From Candidatus Zhuqueibacterota bacterium (GTDB lineage: Bacteria; Zhuqueibacterota; Zhuqueibacteria; Oceanimicrobiales; Oceanimicrobiaceae), in assembly GCA_029262005.1 (NCBI GenBank), contig JAJDAG010000080.1, positions 1 through 46,818 on the forward strand: a DNA stretch of 46,818 nt, given 5' to 3'. The notes under the pieces were generated by a model, which saw nothing but the letters and a program-made list of their open reading frames with translations, searched no databases and was not told the DNA's origin. The translations under genes and the position numbers were made by a program. Numbering within the stretch: position 1 is the first letter of the stretch; each line of letters starts with the position of its first letter. Below, piece after piece: positions 8,651 to 17,817 of the stretch.

Positions 8651-10696
8651 ATGGGCGTACATGCAATAGTCAGAACGCAGTAGTTTTGTTATTGCATCTA
8701 CCGAACCGGGACGACCAACCAGGAAGCCCTGTACCTCATCACAGTTCAGGTTTTGCAGAAACTCTAATTGTTCCGGCTCTTCTAACCCTTCGGCCACGAC
8801 TTCAAGTGCCATACTTTTTGCAAGCGCCACAATAGCAGTGGTTATGGCAACATTTTCATGGTCATTGGGAACCCCTTCTAAAAACGCCCGATCTATCTTC
8901 AGTATATCGACTGGGAAACGCTTGAGGTAACTTAGGGACGAATAACCCGTGCCGAAATCATCGATTGCCAGACCAACATGCATGGCTCGCAGTTTTGAAA
9001 GTATTTTTATCGTGTTTTCGACATTTTGCATCACCTGGGTTTCAGTGATTTCCAAACAAAGCTGTTTGGGCATTAACCCGGTCTCCTCAATTACCTCAGC
9101 TATCAACTTAAGCAGGCGTTTTTTGCGAAACAAATTTGCATTCACATTAACGGAAATTCTGAGCGCGCCATATCCACTGTCTTCCCACTTTTTAATTTGC
9201 CTGCAAGCCGAGCGTAGCATGAATTCATCGATCTTGTTGATTAAACCATGTTTCTCCGCAAGAGGGATAAAATCCGCTGGTGCAATGATACCCTTTTCGG
9301 GATGTATCCACCTGACAAGCGCCTCAAAACCGACTATTTTTCCAGAGGCAAGGCTAATTTGTGGTTGAAAATAGGGGGTCAACTCACCATTCCTAATCGC
9401 ACGATCCAATGATTGTTCAAATATGCCAATTTCCCCATTGCTTTCTTCCAGGGTCTTATTAAAATAGCGACAACCACTCGGGCCTTCCCGCTTAGCATCA
9501 TACATTGCTTTAACCGCTCTGGTCATCAATTCTCCCTCTTTTTGACCATCATCCGGAAAGAGACTGATGCCAACGCTGGCACTCACATTCAATTCGTAAT
9601 CACCACACTGCATGGGTTGAGCGATCAAATCAGCAAATTTTCTACCGACTTTATATGCAACTGCGCTATCGGTGAGTCGGTCCAAAACAACGAAAAACTC
9701 ATCGCCGCCATAACGGGCAACAGTGTCGCTTTTACGCAAAGCTTTCTGAAGCCTGTCTGCTGTTTTCTTCAAAACAGCGTCCCCAATTTCATGCCCCAAA
9801 GAGTTATTTATCTCCTGAAAACCATCCATGTCGATAAACAAAACCGCAAACTGATGTGCGTAGCGTTTTGCCCGTGCCATGGTTTGTCCAAGCCTGTCCA
9901 TTAATAATTGACGATTCGGCAGGCTCGTCAGAGAATCGTGATATGCAAAAAATTGTTCCGTTTTCCTGGTTTGCGCCAACTCTGCCAATGCCCTTTTTTG
10001 CTCGGTCACATCACGCAAAAACACCATCCTGGCACTTTCCCCCTGCCATTGAGTATTCACCACTTTTATTTCGGTAGAACGGTTGCCACCTACATTATTT
10101 AATTCCCCGACCTCAGACTTTGCCCCCGAATTAAAATCACAGTCATTTAAGCCCAAAATATCCGTACCTGACTCTCCCAGTAACTCGTGAGCGGTAGAAT
10201 TCACGAGACACACCTTACCGCTTGAGTCGACTACAACAATGCCATCATTCGTATTTGCAACTAAGCGCTCAAGCGAATCCTTGCTTGCAGCCATTTCCTG
10301 CTGCATAAAATCAATAGTCTGAGTAAGCTGCTTTCGGTCTTGGGCATAGTCAATCGTCTCTTCCAAAAGAGTTGCATTGAATTGATTTTTTAATAAGCAG
10401 ATGTGCACGATTTCCTGCACAATTTGGGAAATATCAGCATTGTCCATGGGCACAACAATCGTGGCATCCAGGAGCGAATTGACGTACTCTTGAATATGCT
10501 GATCATTATGTATTTTACGTGGCAGCAGAATAACATCAACACAATCCATCTCATAAACTGTTGGCATAAACGCATGACTTTCAATATGGATAAATTCAAC
10601 CTGTGGCGACTCTACTTGCGCAAAATACGCACGTATTTGCCGTGAATCAGTTTCTTTCACCTCAATCAACAACACAGTTAGTTTCCTATTATCCAT
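8645..10696 (-). CDS. Cyclic-di-GMP signalling protein: pseudo-receiver, PAS, GGDEF, EAL
   Basis: 683 residues, no membrane span. Residues 1-105 resemble a response-regulator fold but lack the phospho-acceptor Asp (the strand reads DVILLPRKI where ILLD would be expected). A coiled coil runs about 115-145, then PAS (about 145-245), GGDEF (about 255-415) and EAL (about 430-680). The diguanylate cyclase site GGDEF is intact at 330-334, with an RxxD inhibitory site (RKSD, 321-324) spaced five residues before it. The EAL site is also intact: EALVRW at 458, EITETQ, DDFGTGYSS, LKIDRAF and EGLEE. Both c-di-GMP synthesis and breakdown are therefore possible, and such proteins often run mainly one activity under sensory control. 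No clear SD precedes the ATG. It stands 314 bases downstream of ahcY and is probably transcribed alone. Confidence 0.93.
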   Translation of the reverse strand: MDNRKLTVLLIEVKETDSRQIRAYFAQVESPQVEFIHIESHAFMPTVYEMDCVDVILLPRKIHNDQHIQEYVNSLLDATIVVPMDNADISQIVQEIVHICLLKNQFNATLLEETIDYAQDRKQLTQTIDFMQQEMAASKDSLERLVANTNDGIVVVDSSGKVCLVNSTAHELLGESGTDILGLNDCDFNSGAKSEVGELNNVGGNRSTEIKVVNTQWQGESARMVFLRDVTEQKRALAELAQTRKTEQFFAYHDSLTSLPNRQLLMDRLGQTMARAKRYAHQFAVLFIDMDGFQEINNSLGHEIGDAVLKKTADRLQKALRKSDTVARYGGDEFFVVLDRLTDSAVAYKVGRKFADLIAQPMQCGDYELNVSASVGISLFPDDGQKEGELMTRAVKAMYDAKREGPSGCRYFNKTLEESNGEIGIFEQSLDRAIRNGELTPYFQPQISLASGKIVGFEALVRWIHPEKGIIAPADFIPLAEKHGLINKIDEFMLRSACRQIKKWEDSGYGALRISVNVNANLFRKKRLLKLIAEVIEETGLMPKQLCLEITETQVMQNVENTIKILSKLRAMHVGLAIDDFGTGYSSLSYLKRFPVDILKIDRAFLEGVPNDHENVAITTAIVALAKSMALEVVAEGLEEPEQLEFLQNLNCDEVQGFLVGRPGSVDAITKLLRSDYCMYAHL

Positions 10697-10949
10697 TCGC
10701 GAAGAATAACGCCTATTTCATTGTAAAGGTGCGCACCCGTCGGAAGCCAAAAACAAGCAACCAGCTCCAACCCGTTGGACCGTTAACCGGGCTGCGAATC
10801 ACAAAAATCCGTGCAATGCCCTCGAATCGTTTGCAGCGAGTCGTCCTCCTCTCCATTCAAATCGGCAAATTATGAAATTATTGTAGTTTTTTGTTGGTGC
10901 AAGAATGCAGGCAGGCGTCCCCGGACGAGAAGTATCGGCAGGAACAGCA
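10697..10949. other. Leader region upstream of GGDEF-EAL gene; nothing definite seen
   Basis: Between the ahcY terminator and the GGDEF-EAL start lie about 250 bases on the minus strand. I looked for a c-di-GMP riboswitch because of the downstream gene and found no GEMM-like core. A 47-codon minus-strand frame (10713-10856) is Arg-rich, lacks an SD and is not credible. The promoter of the GGDEF-EAL gene should be here but I cannot assign it. Confidence 0.4.
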
Positions 10950-10950
10950 A

Positions 10951-10987
10951 AAAAAAAGGCTGCTCAAATAAATTATGAGCAGCCTTT
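10951..10987 (-). terminator. Intrinsic terminator after ahcY
   Basis: A perfect 12-bp stem, AAAGGCTGCTCA (10955-10966) with TGAGCAGCCTTT (10976-10987) and a 9-base AT loop, is followed on the minus strand by a run of T (complement of the A-run at 10949-10957). It begins 24 bases past the ahcY stop. This is the best terminator in the window and marks the end of the metK-ahcY transcript. Confidence 0.92.
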
Positions 10988-11010
10988 AAAATTAGATATT
11001 GAGGACCGTT

Positions 11011-12270
11011 TTAGGTTCCCATTTCCCATGAGGCGAGATAGTGTTTCTGCTCTTCAGTGAGCTCATCTATGGTTATGCCCATCGATTTCAGTTTCAATGA
11101 TGCAACCCAGTTTTCAATCTCATTCGGTACATTATATACCCTGTTGTCAAGCTTACCCTCATTTTCAATAACATACTCGGTAGCCAAAGCTTGCGTTGCG
11201 AAGCTCATATCCATAACTGAAGCGGGATGACCTTCCGCAGCCGCGAGGTTAATCAGGCGGCCTTCGCCCAGCAGGTTTACACGGCGCCCGTCCGCCATAA
11301 CATATTGGTCGACAAAATTACGCACGCTTCGGCGTATTTCACTGGCCAGCTCAGTGAGTCCCTCGATGTCAAGTTCAACATTAAAGTGGCCAGAATTGGC
11401 AACCATGGCACCATCTTTCATGACGGCAAAATGTTCTTTACGAATAACATGAATATCGCCCGTTACCGTAATAAACAGGTCACCATATTGGGCAGCCTCA
11501 GCAATGCCGGTAACCCTGAAGCCATCCATAACCGCTTCGAGAGCGCGAACCGGCTCCACTTCGATAACCGTAACGTTTGCGCCCATACCGGAAGCCCGCA
11601 TGGCCACACCTTTTCCACACCAGCCATAGCCGACAACAACAACGTTTCTGCCCGCGAGCAAGACATCGGTGGCGCGGATGATGCCGTCCAGTGTTGACTG
11701 ACCTGTTCCATAACGATTGTCAAACAGGTTTTTTGTCGTCGCATCGTTGACAGAAATAACGGGAAACTTGAGTGCGTCGTGTTTTTCCATAGCGCGCAGG
11801 CGGATAACACCGGTCGTTGTTTCTTCCATACTACCAAGAACATTTGCCGCGATATCCGGGTAGTCAGAGAGAATCATAGACACGAGATCAGCGCCATCAT
11901 CCATAGTCACAACCGGCGCATGCTCAACCGCAGTCTTCATGTGCTTGTAATAAGTTTCGTTGTCCTCACCTTTAATGGCAAAAATTGGAATACCGTAATC
12001 TTTAACCAGTGAAGCCGTTACATCGTCCTGCGTTGACAGGGGATTTGAGGCGCAACAGACTAAATCCGCCCCACCTGCTTTCAGGGTTCTGGCCAAGTTG
12101 GCTGTTTCGGCAGTCATATGCAGACAAGCCGACATTTTACGACCTTTTAGGGGTTGCTCCTTTGCAAATTTCTCACGCACTTGTCTGAGTACGGGCATGT
12201 CATTATCCGCCCAGTCAATGCGCTTTTTGCCCTCACTGGCAAGACCAATATCCTTAATATCGTAGTTCAC
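11011..12270 (-). CDS. ahcY: S-adenosylhomocysteine hydrolase
   Basis: A 419-residue NAD-dependent enzyme that splits S-adenosylhomocysteine into adenosine and homocysteine, removing the product inhibitor of methyltransferases. Typical segments are CLHMTAETANLARTLKAGGADLV, SNPLSTQDDVTASLV, DDGADLVSMIL, FPVISVNDATTKNLFDNRYGTGQS (with the catalytic Lys/Asp region), the NAD-binding loop VVVGYGWCGKGVAMRASGMG and GHFNVELDIEGL. It is the shorter bacterial/archaeal form. The start is GTG, supported by a strong SD (GGAGG with a 7-base gap). It follows metK by 120 bases and is logically paired with it in the methyl cycle; the adenosine released could feed the adenosine deaminase at 2181. A strong terminator follows. 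Confidence 0.96.
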   Translation of the reverse strand: MNYDIKDIGLASEGKKRIDWADNDMPVLRQVREKFAKEQPLKGRKMSACLHMTAETANLARTLKAGGADLVCCASNPLSTQDDVTASLVKDYGIPIFAIKGEDNETYYKHMKTAVEHAPVVTMDDGADLVSMILSDYPDIAANVLGSMEETTTGVIRLRAMEKHDALKFPVISVNDATTKNLFDNRYGTGQSTLDGIIRATDVLLAGRNVVVVGYGWCGKGVAMRASGMGANVTVIEVEPVRALEAVMDGFRVTGIAEAAQYGDLFITVTGDIHVIRKEHFAVMKDGAMVANSGHFNVELDIEGLTELASEIRRSVRNFVDQYVMADGRRVNLLGEGRLINLAAAEGHPASVMDMSFATQALATEYVIENEGKLDNRVYNVPNEIENWVASLKLKSMGITIDELTEEQKHYLASWEMGT

Positions 12271-12390
12271 TTACATACCTCCAACTATCATTAATAAAAT
12301 AATTAGTAATTGTCTTTCAGTTAAAACAACTGCACTCAAGCAGACTTTTTATCCCTTTCTGCGTTAGGTTGCCCATTCAAAATCAGAGCA

Positions 12391-13527
12391 TTAACCGCGC
12401 GCCAGGGTTTCGGCTTTATCAGTTTTTTCCCAGGTAAAGCCATCGCCTTCACGGCCAAAATGTCCGTATGCAGCCGTGGCTTTGTAAATCGGACGACGCA
12501 GGTCAAGCATGTCGATAATACCCTTTGGTGTCAGGTCAAAATTCTTCCGGACAAGATCAGCAATTTTATCATCGTCAATCCTGCCGGTACCGAAAGTCTC
12601 AGCCCGAACCGAGACCGGTTCCGCGACGCCGATAGCATAAGCGAGTTGCAGTTCACATTTTTCCGCCAGTTCTGCAGCGACAATATTTTTGGCAACATAC
12701 CTGGCAGCATAGGTAGCTGAACGATCTACTTTGGTTGGATCTTTTCCCGAGAAAGCACCGCCGCCGTGACGACCATAACCACCGTAAGTATCAACGATGA
12801 TTTTTCGGCCAGTTAGCCCGGTATCACCATGAGGTCCGCCGACTACAAATCTTCCTGTAGGATTAATGTGATAAACAATGCTGCTCTCACTATAAAGCCC
12901 GGATGGCAGAATCGGTTGAATAACTTTTTCAATGATATCCCTACGAATCGTTGCCTGATCTACATCCGGCCCGTGTTGTGTAGAAATCACCACAGTTTCA
13001 ATTTCGACCGGCTTACCGTCCTCATAGCGAACGCTGACCTGCGATTTGCCATCGGGACGAACATAAGGCAGGGTACCGTTTTTACGCACCTCGGCCAGCC
13101 GATGCGTTAGTTTATGCGCCAACATAATAGGCAGGGGCATCAGTTCTTTGGTCTCGTTAGAGGCATAGCCAAACATCATACCCTGATCACCCGCGCCATC
13201 TTTGTCTACGCCCATGGCAATATCCGGTGACTGGGTTTGGATGGCATTCAGAATTGCACACGTGTTATAATCAAACCCAAAACTGGCATCTGTATAACCA
13301 ATTTCGCTGATAATGCCACGCACAAGCTGTGGGATTTCAACGTAGGTTTTTGTGGTTATTTCACCACCGACCATGACCAGACCGGTAGTAACAAAGGTTT
13401 CGCAGGCAACTCGGCCATACGGGTCTTTGGCGAAAATTGCATCCAGTACGCCATCCGAAATTTGATCCGCGACCTTATCCGGATGGCCTTCGGTCACCGA
13501 CTCCGAAGTAAAAATCATAGAAGACAT
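12391..13527 (-). CDS. metK: S-adenosylmethionine synthase
   Basis: A 378-residue enzyme that makes SAM from methionine and ATP. Family signatures are all present: [25 protein letters not shown], the ATP motif [12 protein letters not shown], and the phosphate-binding [21 protein letters not shown] followed by [18 protein letters not shown] place the start at the ATG giving [10 protein letters not shown] because AGGAG lies 5 bases before it; an upstream in-frame ATG at 13548 would add seven unconserved residues and swallow the SD. It is cytoplasmic and tetrameric in relatives. The 5' leader between the preceding fragment and metK is only 93 bases and I see no SAM riboswitch in it. Confidence 0.96.
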   Translation of the reverse strand: MSSMIFTSESVTEGHPDKVADQISDGVLDAIFAKDPYGRVACETFVTTGLVMVGGEITTKTYVEIPQLVRGIISEIGYTDASFGFDYNTCAILNAIQTQSPDIAMGVDKDGAGDQGMMFGYASNETKELMPLPIMLAHKLTHRLAEVRKNGTLPYVRPDGKSQVSVRYEDGKPVEIETVVISTQHGPDVDQATIRRDIIEKVIQPILPSGLYSESSIVYHINPTGRFVVGGPHGDTGLTGRKIIVDTYGGYGRHGGGAFSGKDPTKVDRSATYAARYVAKNIVAAELAEKCELQLAYAIGVAEPVSVRAETFGTGRIDDDKIADLVRKNFDLTPKGIIDMLDLRRPIYKATAAYGHFGREGDGFTWEKTDKAETLARG

Positions 13528-13620
13528 TGTAGCTCCTTTCATTGTCATGTTTACTTAGTTAAGCTCGATTGAGCGATATTAATCCTATAATTTGTGCCTG
13601 TAATTCAACGTTTCCGGCTG

Positions 13621-13833
13621 CTACACAAGTAAGAACAGCCGGACACGGCGTTCAAAATTCTTTAACGCTAGAAAAAGTGCGTCTTCAGCAATTATGTCAA
13701 TGCCGAATGTTTGAGCGCCGGAATGGGTAATACCGGTGTTTTGTCCGATTTCCTTGTCATGAAGGTGCTGCAGGATTGCGGTTCTAATTGTACCAGCCAA
13801 ATCCTTAATAAACTCAAATTGACTCTTTTGCAT
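13621..13833 (-). pseudogene. Fragment resembling the N-terminus of an inositol monophosphatase/FBPase-like protein
   Basis: A 70-codon frame whose residues 8-60 (LAGTIRTAILQHL..., GITHSGAQTFGIDIIAEDALFLAL) follow the pattern of the N-terminal helix pair and first beta element of archaeal-type IMPase/fructose-bisphosphatase proteins (G-x-x-x-x-G-x-x-T-x-x-I-D-x-x-A-E-D). The metal-binding EE, DPLDGT and WD motifs that should follow are absent: the frame stops at RVRLFLLV, and only 93 bases remain before metK. It begins 10 bases after the isomerase stop, so it is probably cotranscribed. I read it as a decayed or truncated gene; a small functional protein of the same fold element is the alternative. 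A complete IMPase occurs at 45961. Confidence 0.5.
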
Positions 13834-13843
13834 AAATAAATTT

Positions 13844-14887
13844 TCAGGAATTCTGCATCCCCATTTTGATAAAGTCGATGTTTTGGATGGCTGTTGGATT
13901 TAACTTGTTACGAATCGCCAAAAAGAAACTAACAAAATCACCAAGGTAAATGAGTGAAAACACGCGGGCAAACAAACCCACTCCCTGCGATTCAACCTGA
14001 ATAACCGGCGTGGTATGCTTCTCGATTATCTCCCGGGTTAATTGCATTCTACGTTGAACGCGGGGATGAGTCTCCCTGTCACGCAAATAAACGACCTGAA
14101 AATTTTGGTTGATGCTTGTAACCGGACCCCAACCCACGATCTCATTATGATTCAGCTCGGGAAAAACATTACTGAAAGCCAACATTTTACTGTTCTCACA
14201 AATCTGTCCGCGCCACCGTCTGCCCACCGGTGCAAAAGATCCGGCCGCTGAATAAATCAAGGGGATTCGTCCCATTAGCTTTGCAGCAATCTCTTTTGCT
14301 TGATTCTCTGCCCGCTGCGATGCCGCCTTCACCGACCTCAAGATCGATATCGTTTCTTCTAACTGCTTCACAGGCGATGCAATCAAATTCGCCCGCCACA
14401 AGGTAAAGGCAAGTGGAACAGCCAAATAACCCAGCGCTGAACGAGGAGGCTGACCATCTGGAATTCGAAAAACAATTTGCCTGTTTATCTCAGCCAGTTC
14501 CGCGAGTTTGCCGCCGGAAGTGATGCACACAACCTGCGCCCTGCGCCTGCACGCCTCATCATAAGCCGCGAGGGTTTCCTCAGTGTTGCCTGAATAGCTA
14601 CAAAAAATGGCCAATGTTTTTTCATTGACAAAGCCTGGCTGGGTATAATTCCGATTCACTGTGTACGGAACTTCCAACTCGCTGCCAACGCAAGCTTCAA
14701 TCACATCACCGGCAATCGCTGAGCCCCCCATGCCTGAAACGCACACGTTTTGAATGTGGTCGGCATTGACACTTAGCTTTGTTTCTCGGGCCCCTTCAAC
14801 AGCTCGGCACAACTGCTCAGGAAAATCCAAAATAAGCTCAAGCATACCCTCTGTGTCGTAATTCTTTATTTCTTCTAAATCAGGCAT
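13844..14887 (-). CDS. Bifunctional phosphoglucose/phosphomannose isomerase
   Basis: A 347-residue SIS-domain protein of the bifunctional PGI/PMI family first described in archaea and found in several bacterial lineages. Key segments are VCVSGMGGSAIAGDV, the sugar-phosphate loop FCSYSGNTEETLAAYDEA, VCITSGGKLAELAE, PPRSALGYL, IYSAAGSFAPVGRRWRGQICENSK and the catalytic FPELNHNEIVGW. It interconverts glucose-6-phosphate or mannose-6-phosphate with fructose-6-phosphate. It lies 116 bases downstream of enzyme I of the PTS, which fits a mannose-family transporter delivering hexose 6-phosphates, and 10 bases ahead of the IMPase-like fragment. The first Met has family-like sequence (LEEIKNYDTEGMLELI) right after it, supporting this start. 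Confidence 0.94.
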   Translation of the reverse strand: MPDLEEIKNYDTEGMLELILDFPEQLCRAVEGARETKLSVNADHIQNVCVSGMGGSAIAGDVIEACVGSELEVPYTVNRNYTQPGFVNEKTLAIFCSYSGNTEETLAAYDEACRRRAQVVCITSGGKLAELAEINRQIVFRIPDGQPPRSALGYLAVPLAFTLWRANLIASPVKQLEETISILRSVKAASQRAENQAKEIAAKLMGRIPLIYSAAGSFAPVGRRWRGQICENSKMLAFSNVFPELNHNEIVGWGPVTSINQNFQVVYLRDRETHPRVQRRMQLTREIIEKHTTPVIQVESQGVGLFARVFSLIYLGDFVSFFLAIRNKLNPTAIQNIDFIKMGMQNS

Positions 14888-15003
14888 TGTTTTTCAATAT
14901 GAATCTGATCCTGTTTTTTCCGGCAGTAAATTTTTCATGTCACGGTAAAAAAAACTGGTCTACCATCTTTGCGCGAGGCATTGTTGGTACACCTACAATT
15001 CGG

Positions 15004-16788
15004 TTAGAAATTCATATCTTTAAACTTTTGTCGCATTATTTTAACCATAAATCGTTCAATCTCAGATGCCTTATCAAAATCCATGACCTTACTGGCGATC
15101 CGAACAGCTTCGCGATAGTTAACAGATCGTATAATCTTCTTAATTTCAGGAACGGCTGTTGGGCAAACGCTGAATTCATCAAGATCCAGGCCAAGCAAAA
15201 TAAGCACTGAAAGTGGGTCGCCGGCCATTTCACCGCACATTCCAACCCAAACGCCCTCCCGGTGCCCTGCCTGAATAACATGCCGGATAAGTCGCAAAAC
15301 AGCCGGATGCAAATGCTTGTAGAGATAAGCAATTCGCTCATTCCCACGGTCAACAGCCAGAGCATACTGCACCAAATCGTTGGTACCCAAACTCAAAAAA
15401 TCAACTTCTCGTGCAATCTTGTCTGCCAGCAGGGCCGCCGACGGCACTTCGATCATCACGCCTAATTCGACATTTTCGTCAAATGAGATATTCTCAGAAC
15501 GCAATTCCGCTTTCGCTTTTTCCAGTGCGAGTTTACACTCATGAACTTCATCGAGTCCGGAGATCATTGGAAAGAGAATTTTGACACTACCGAAATGACT
15601 TGCACGCAATATGGCCCTGAGTTGGGTGTTAAACAGGTCTTGGCGCACCAACGAAATTCTTACGGCACGCCAACCCAGGAACGGGTTTTCTTCAGCAGGA
15701 ATTTCAAATGACTTGGGTTGTTTATCACCGCCCAGATCCATGGTTCGGATGATCACAGGATCTGGTGACATTTTTCCAACTATCTTACGATACTCCCGCA
15801 GTTGCGTCTCTTCGTCGGGTAGAACTTCGCTGGCCAGGTACAGATAGTCTGTCCTATACAGCCCAATTCCCCGGGCGCCGTGCGACTTTACTGAGTCAAC
15901 TTCATCGGAAAATTCAAGATTGGCCGACAGTTCAATTTCCTTGCTATCCAGAGTAACGCAAGGCAAATCTTTAAACCCGGCGAGCTTCTTCTCGAGCTCA
16001 TAGTGCCTGGCTTGCAGCTCGCGGTACTCTGTGAGCGTTTTTTCATCGGGCCCGACGATAACGCAACCGGCAGTGCCATCAATAATGACGCGTTCCCCCG
16101 CTTTAACGAGTCCTGAAATTTTTCGCAAACCGACGACCGCCGGCACTTCCATTGAGCGCGCCATAATTGCAACATGCGATGTTCTGCCACCCAAATCGGT
16201 GGCAAAACCCATGACTTTGTGTTTGTCCAATTTGACTGTTTCGGAAGGGGTTAGCTCAGGCGCGACAATAACGGCTGTGCCCTCAAGTTTGCTCAAATGG
16301 TCGGTTCGATCACCTTGAATATGGCGAATTACTCGCCTGCGAACATCCCTCAAATCAGAGACACGACTCTGGAAAAACTCATGCGGACTCTCGCTAAGAG
16401 TATGCTGATACTTGTCCATGGTCTCAGAGAAGGCATGATCAGCGTTTTTTTTCTCCTTGCGTATGCGATTGATGGTTTCTTCAATAAGAAGATGATCTTC
16501 AAGCAAGAGTTTGTGCACATCAAATATACGCGCACTTTCCTTGCCGATGCGGTGAGCTACTTTGCTTTGCAGCATGCGTAAATCTGTCTTCGCACCGGAT
16601 AAAGCACCCTGGAATCGGCTGACTTCTGACTCAATCATCTCATCGTCGATTACCGACGAGTCGACCTCCTCGACATCTTCCAACAATAGGAATATTTTGG
16701 AAATTGCAATGCCAGGCGATACGGCGATGCCTTGCAGGAAATGCTTACAATTTAAATTTTTTTTCGCTTTTGCCAAACTAAATGTCAA
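15004..16788 (-). CDS. ptsI: PTS enzyme I (phosphoenolpyruvate-protein phosphotransferase)
   Basis: A 594-residue cytoplasmic enzyme that takes phosphate from PEP and passes it to HPr. The phospho-His is H205 in DLGGRTSHVAIMARSMEVPAVVG, the PEP-binding Arg region is IIRTMDLGGDK, and the catalytic Cys is C518 in GMCGEMAGDP; both sit 16 residues later than in E. coli, so the protein has an N-terminal extension or begins slightly downstream. The annotated start is TTG, overlapping the HPr stop (TTGA); another TTG at 16776, 11 bases after GAGGA, is an equally good start. The overlap with HPr implies translational coupling. The PEP-PTS route is nearly complete here except for EIIA and EIIB. Confidence 0.95.
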   Translation of the reverse strand: MTFSLAKAKKNLNCKHFLQGIAVSPGIAISKIFLLLEDVEEVDSSVIDDEMIESEVSRFQGALSGAKTDLRMLQSKVAHRIGKESARIFDVHKLLLEDHLLIEETINRIRKEKKNADHAFSETMDKYQHTLSESPHEFFQSRVSDLRDVRRRVIRHIQGDRTDHLSKLEGTAVIVAPELTPSETVKLDKHKVMGFATDLGGRTSHVAIMARSMEVPAVVGLRKISGLVKAGERVIIDGTAGCVIVGPDEKTLTEYRELQARHYELEKKLAGFKDLPCVTLDSKEIELSANLEFSDEVDSVKSHGARGIGLYRTDYLYLASEVLPDEETQLREYRKIVGKMSPDPVIIRTMDLGGDKQPKSFEIPAEENPFLGWRAVRISLVRQDLFNTQLRAILRASHFGSVKILFPMISGLDEVHECKLALEKAKAELRSENISFDENVELGVMIEVPSAALLADKIAREVDFLSLGTNDLVQYALAVDRGNERIAYLYKHLHPAVLRLIRHVIQAGHREGVWVGMCGEMAGDPLSVLILLGLDLDEFSVCPTAVPEIKKIIRSVNYREAVRIASKVMDFDKASEIERFMVKIMRQKFKDMNF

Positions 16789-17051
16789 TCCTCGTTAAAC
16801 TTCGCTTCTATTAAAGCAACAAGCGCCACCATCGCTTCCACCTCATCATCACCTGAAACTGTCAGAGAAAGCGTGCTGCCCATTTCGGCTGCAAGCATCA
16901 TCACGCCCATAATACTCTTACCATTCACCTCCTGTGAATCGCGTCCAAGAAAAATATCTGACTTAAACCGTGCTGCAGTTTGAACAAAAAGAGCAGCAGG
17001 CCTGGCATGAAGACCCAACTTATTTACAATTCTAATATTTTGCTTTACCAT
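16785..17051 (-). CDS. ptsH: HPr phosphocarrier protein
   Basis: With the ATG at 17051 the protein is 88 residues and the active-site His falls exactly at position 15 (KLGLHARPA) and the regulatory Ser at position 46 (NGKSIMGVM), the canonical numbering; that decides the start over a GTG five codons upstream. It carries phosphate from enzyme I to EIIA. The conserved Ser46 environment suggests that HPr kinase could act on it, although no hprK lies in the window. The gene is 15 bases after EIID and overlaps enzyme I by a few bases, so it is part of the same translationally coupled operon. Confidence 0.95.
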   Translation of the reverse strand: MVKQNIRIVNKLGLHARPAALFVQTAARFKSDIFLGRDSQEVNGKSIMGVMMLAAEMGSTLSLTVSGDDEVEAMVALVALIEAKFNED

Positions 17052-17066
17052 ATTTGTCCATAACAC

Positions 17067-17804
17067 TCAATTAAGAATGAAACCGATGAACGTACCTCCC
17101 AAAAGTAAAAGAATCAGAATCTCAGGGACTGCCCGCCCATATCTTAATGAAACTAAAGTAATAGCCGCGCTTCCCACAAAAGCAATCCTCTCACCCATCG
17201 AAGTGACGAAGGGAGAGTCTGCGGCCAAAACAAATGCACTGCCGGCTATAAATGCACAAAAACTGAGAAGCCGACTCAAAATCAGGTTGTATCGTTTATT
17301 CGAAACAACCTTCATAACGTTAAAGCCCTCACGATAACCGATCAATGCTCCCGCGATTCGATGGTAAAAATGAGGGATGTTATAGGCGACCAAAAATATG
17401 ACAATACCTGCAGGGCCGTAATACAGAGCGTACAAAGCTCCCAGCAAAGCCGTTAAAGGTTTGATGCGATTCCAAAACAGTTGATCACCGATGGCCGCAA
17501 GCGCCTCACTCATCCGGCGCCGAAACCGCAGTTGCTGCTCTAAAGAAGGTGTTCCAGTCTTCTGACTCTCTTCCTCAAGCTTGATCGAAGCGCCAACAAT
17601 CCAGCTCACCATGTAAGGATGTGTGTTAAAAAAGTCTAAATTCCGATTTAAGAATTCTTTCTGCGCCTCAGTATCTTTAAACCAGCGCAGGGCAAACGGC
17701 AGCAAGCAGATAGTGTAACCGACGCTTAACATCTTTTCGTAAGTCCAAAGCGCTTGAATATAGAGCGTACTATGTACAACCCGTACCAGATCAAACCAAC
17801 GCAT
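17067..17804 (-). CDS. PTS mannose/fructose/sorbose-family EIID membrane component
   Basis: A 245-residue protein of the EIID (ManZ) family. Recognisable features are MLSVGYTICLLPFALRWF, the FFNTHPYMVSWIVGASIKLEEE loop, AIGDQLFWNRIKPLTALLGALYALYYG and NIPHFYHRIAGALIGYREGFNV, with two to three C-terminal membrane spans. With EIIC it forms the membrane channel of a mannose-type PTS. It starts 13 bases after the EIIC stop with GAGA upstream. EIIA and EIIB are not present in the window, so the phosphate route from HPr to sugar is incomplete here. It is slightly shorter than the E. coli ManZ (about 283 residues). Confidence 0.88.
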   Translation of the reverse strand: MRWFDLVRVVHSTLYIQALWTYEKMLSVGYTICLLPFALRWFKDTEAQKEFLNRNLDFFNTHPYMVSWIVGASIKLEEESQKTGTPSLEQQLRFRRRMSEALAAIGDQLFWNRIKPLTALLGALYALYYGPAGIVIFLVAYNIPHFYHRIAGALIGYREGFNVMKVVSNKRYNLILSRLLSFCAFIAGSAFVLAADSPFVTSMGERIAFVGSAAITLVSLRYGRAVPEILILLLLGGTFIGFILN

Positions 17805-17817
17805 GCAGCGATCTCAT

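Noticed and set aside
10713-10856. 47-codon minus-strand frame (Arg-rich)
   Set aside because: No SD, no similarity, lies in the leader region with biased composition.
10697-10949. c-di-GMP riboswitch upstream of GGDEF-EAL gene
   Set aside because: No GEMM-like conserved core found on the minus strand; only weak hairpins.
13528-13620. SAM riboswitch upstream of metK
   Set aside because: The leader is only 93 bases and no SAM-I/II-like core or paired helices are recognisable.
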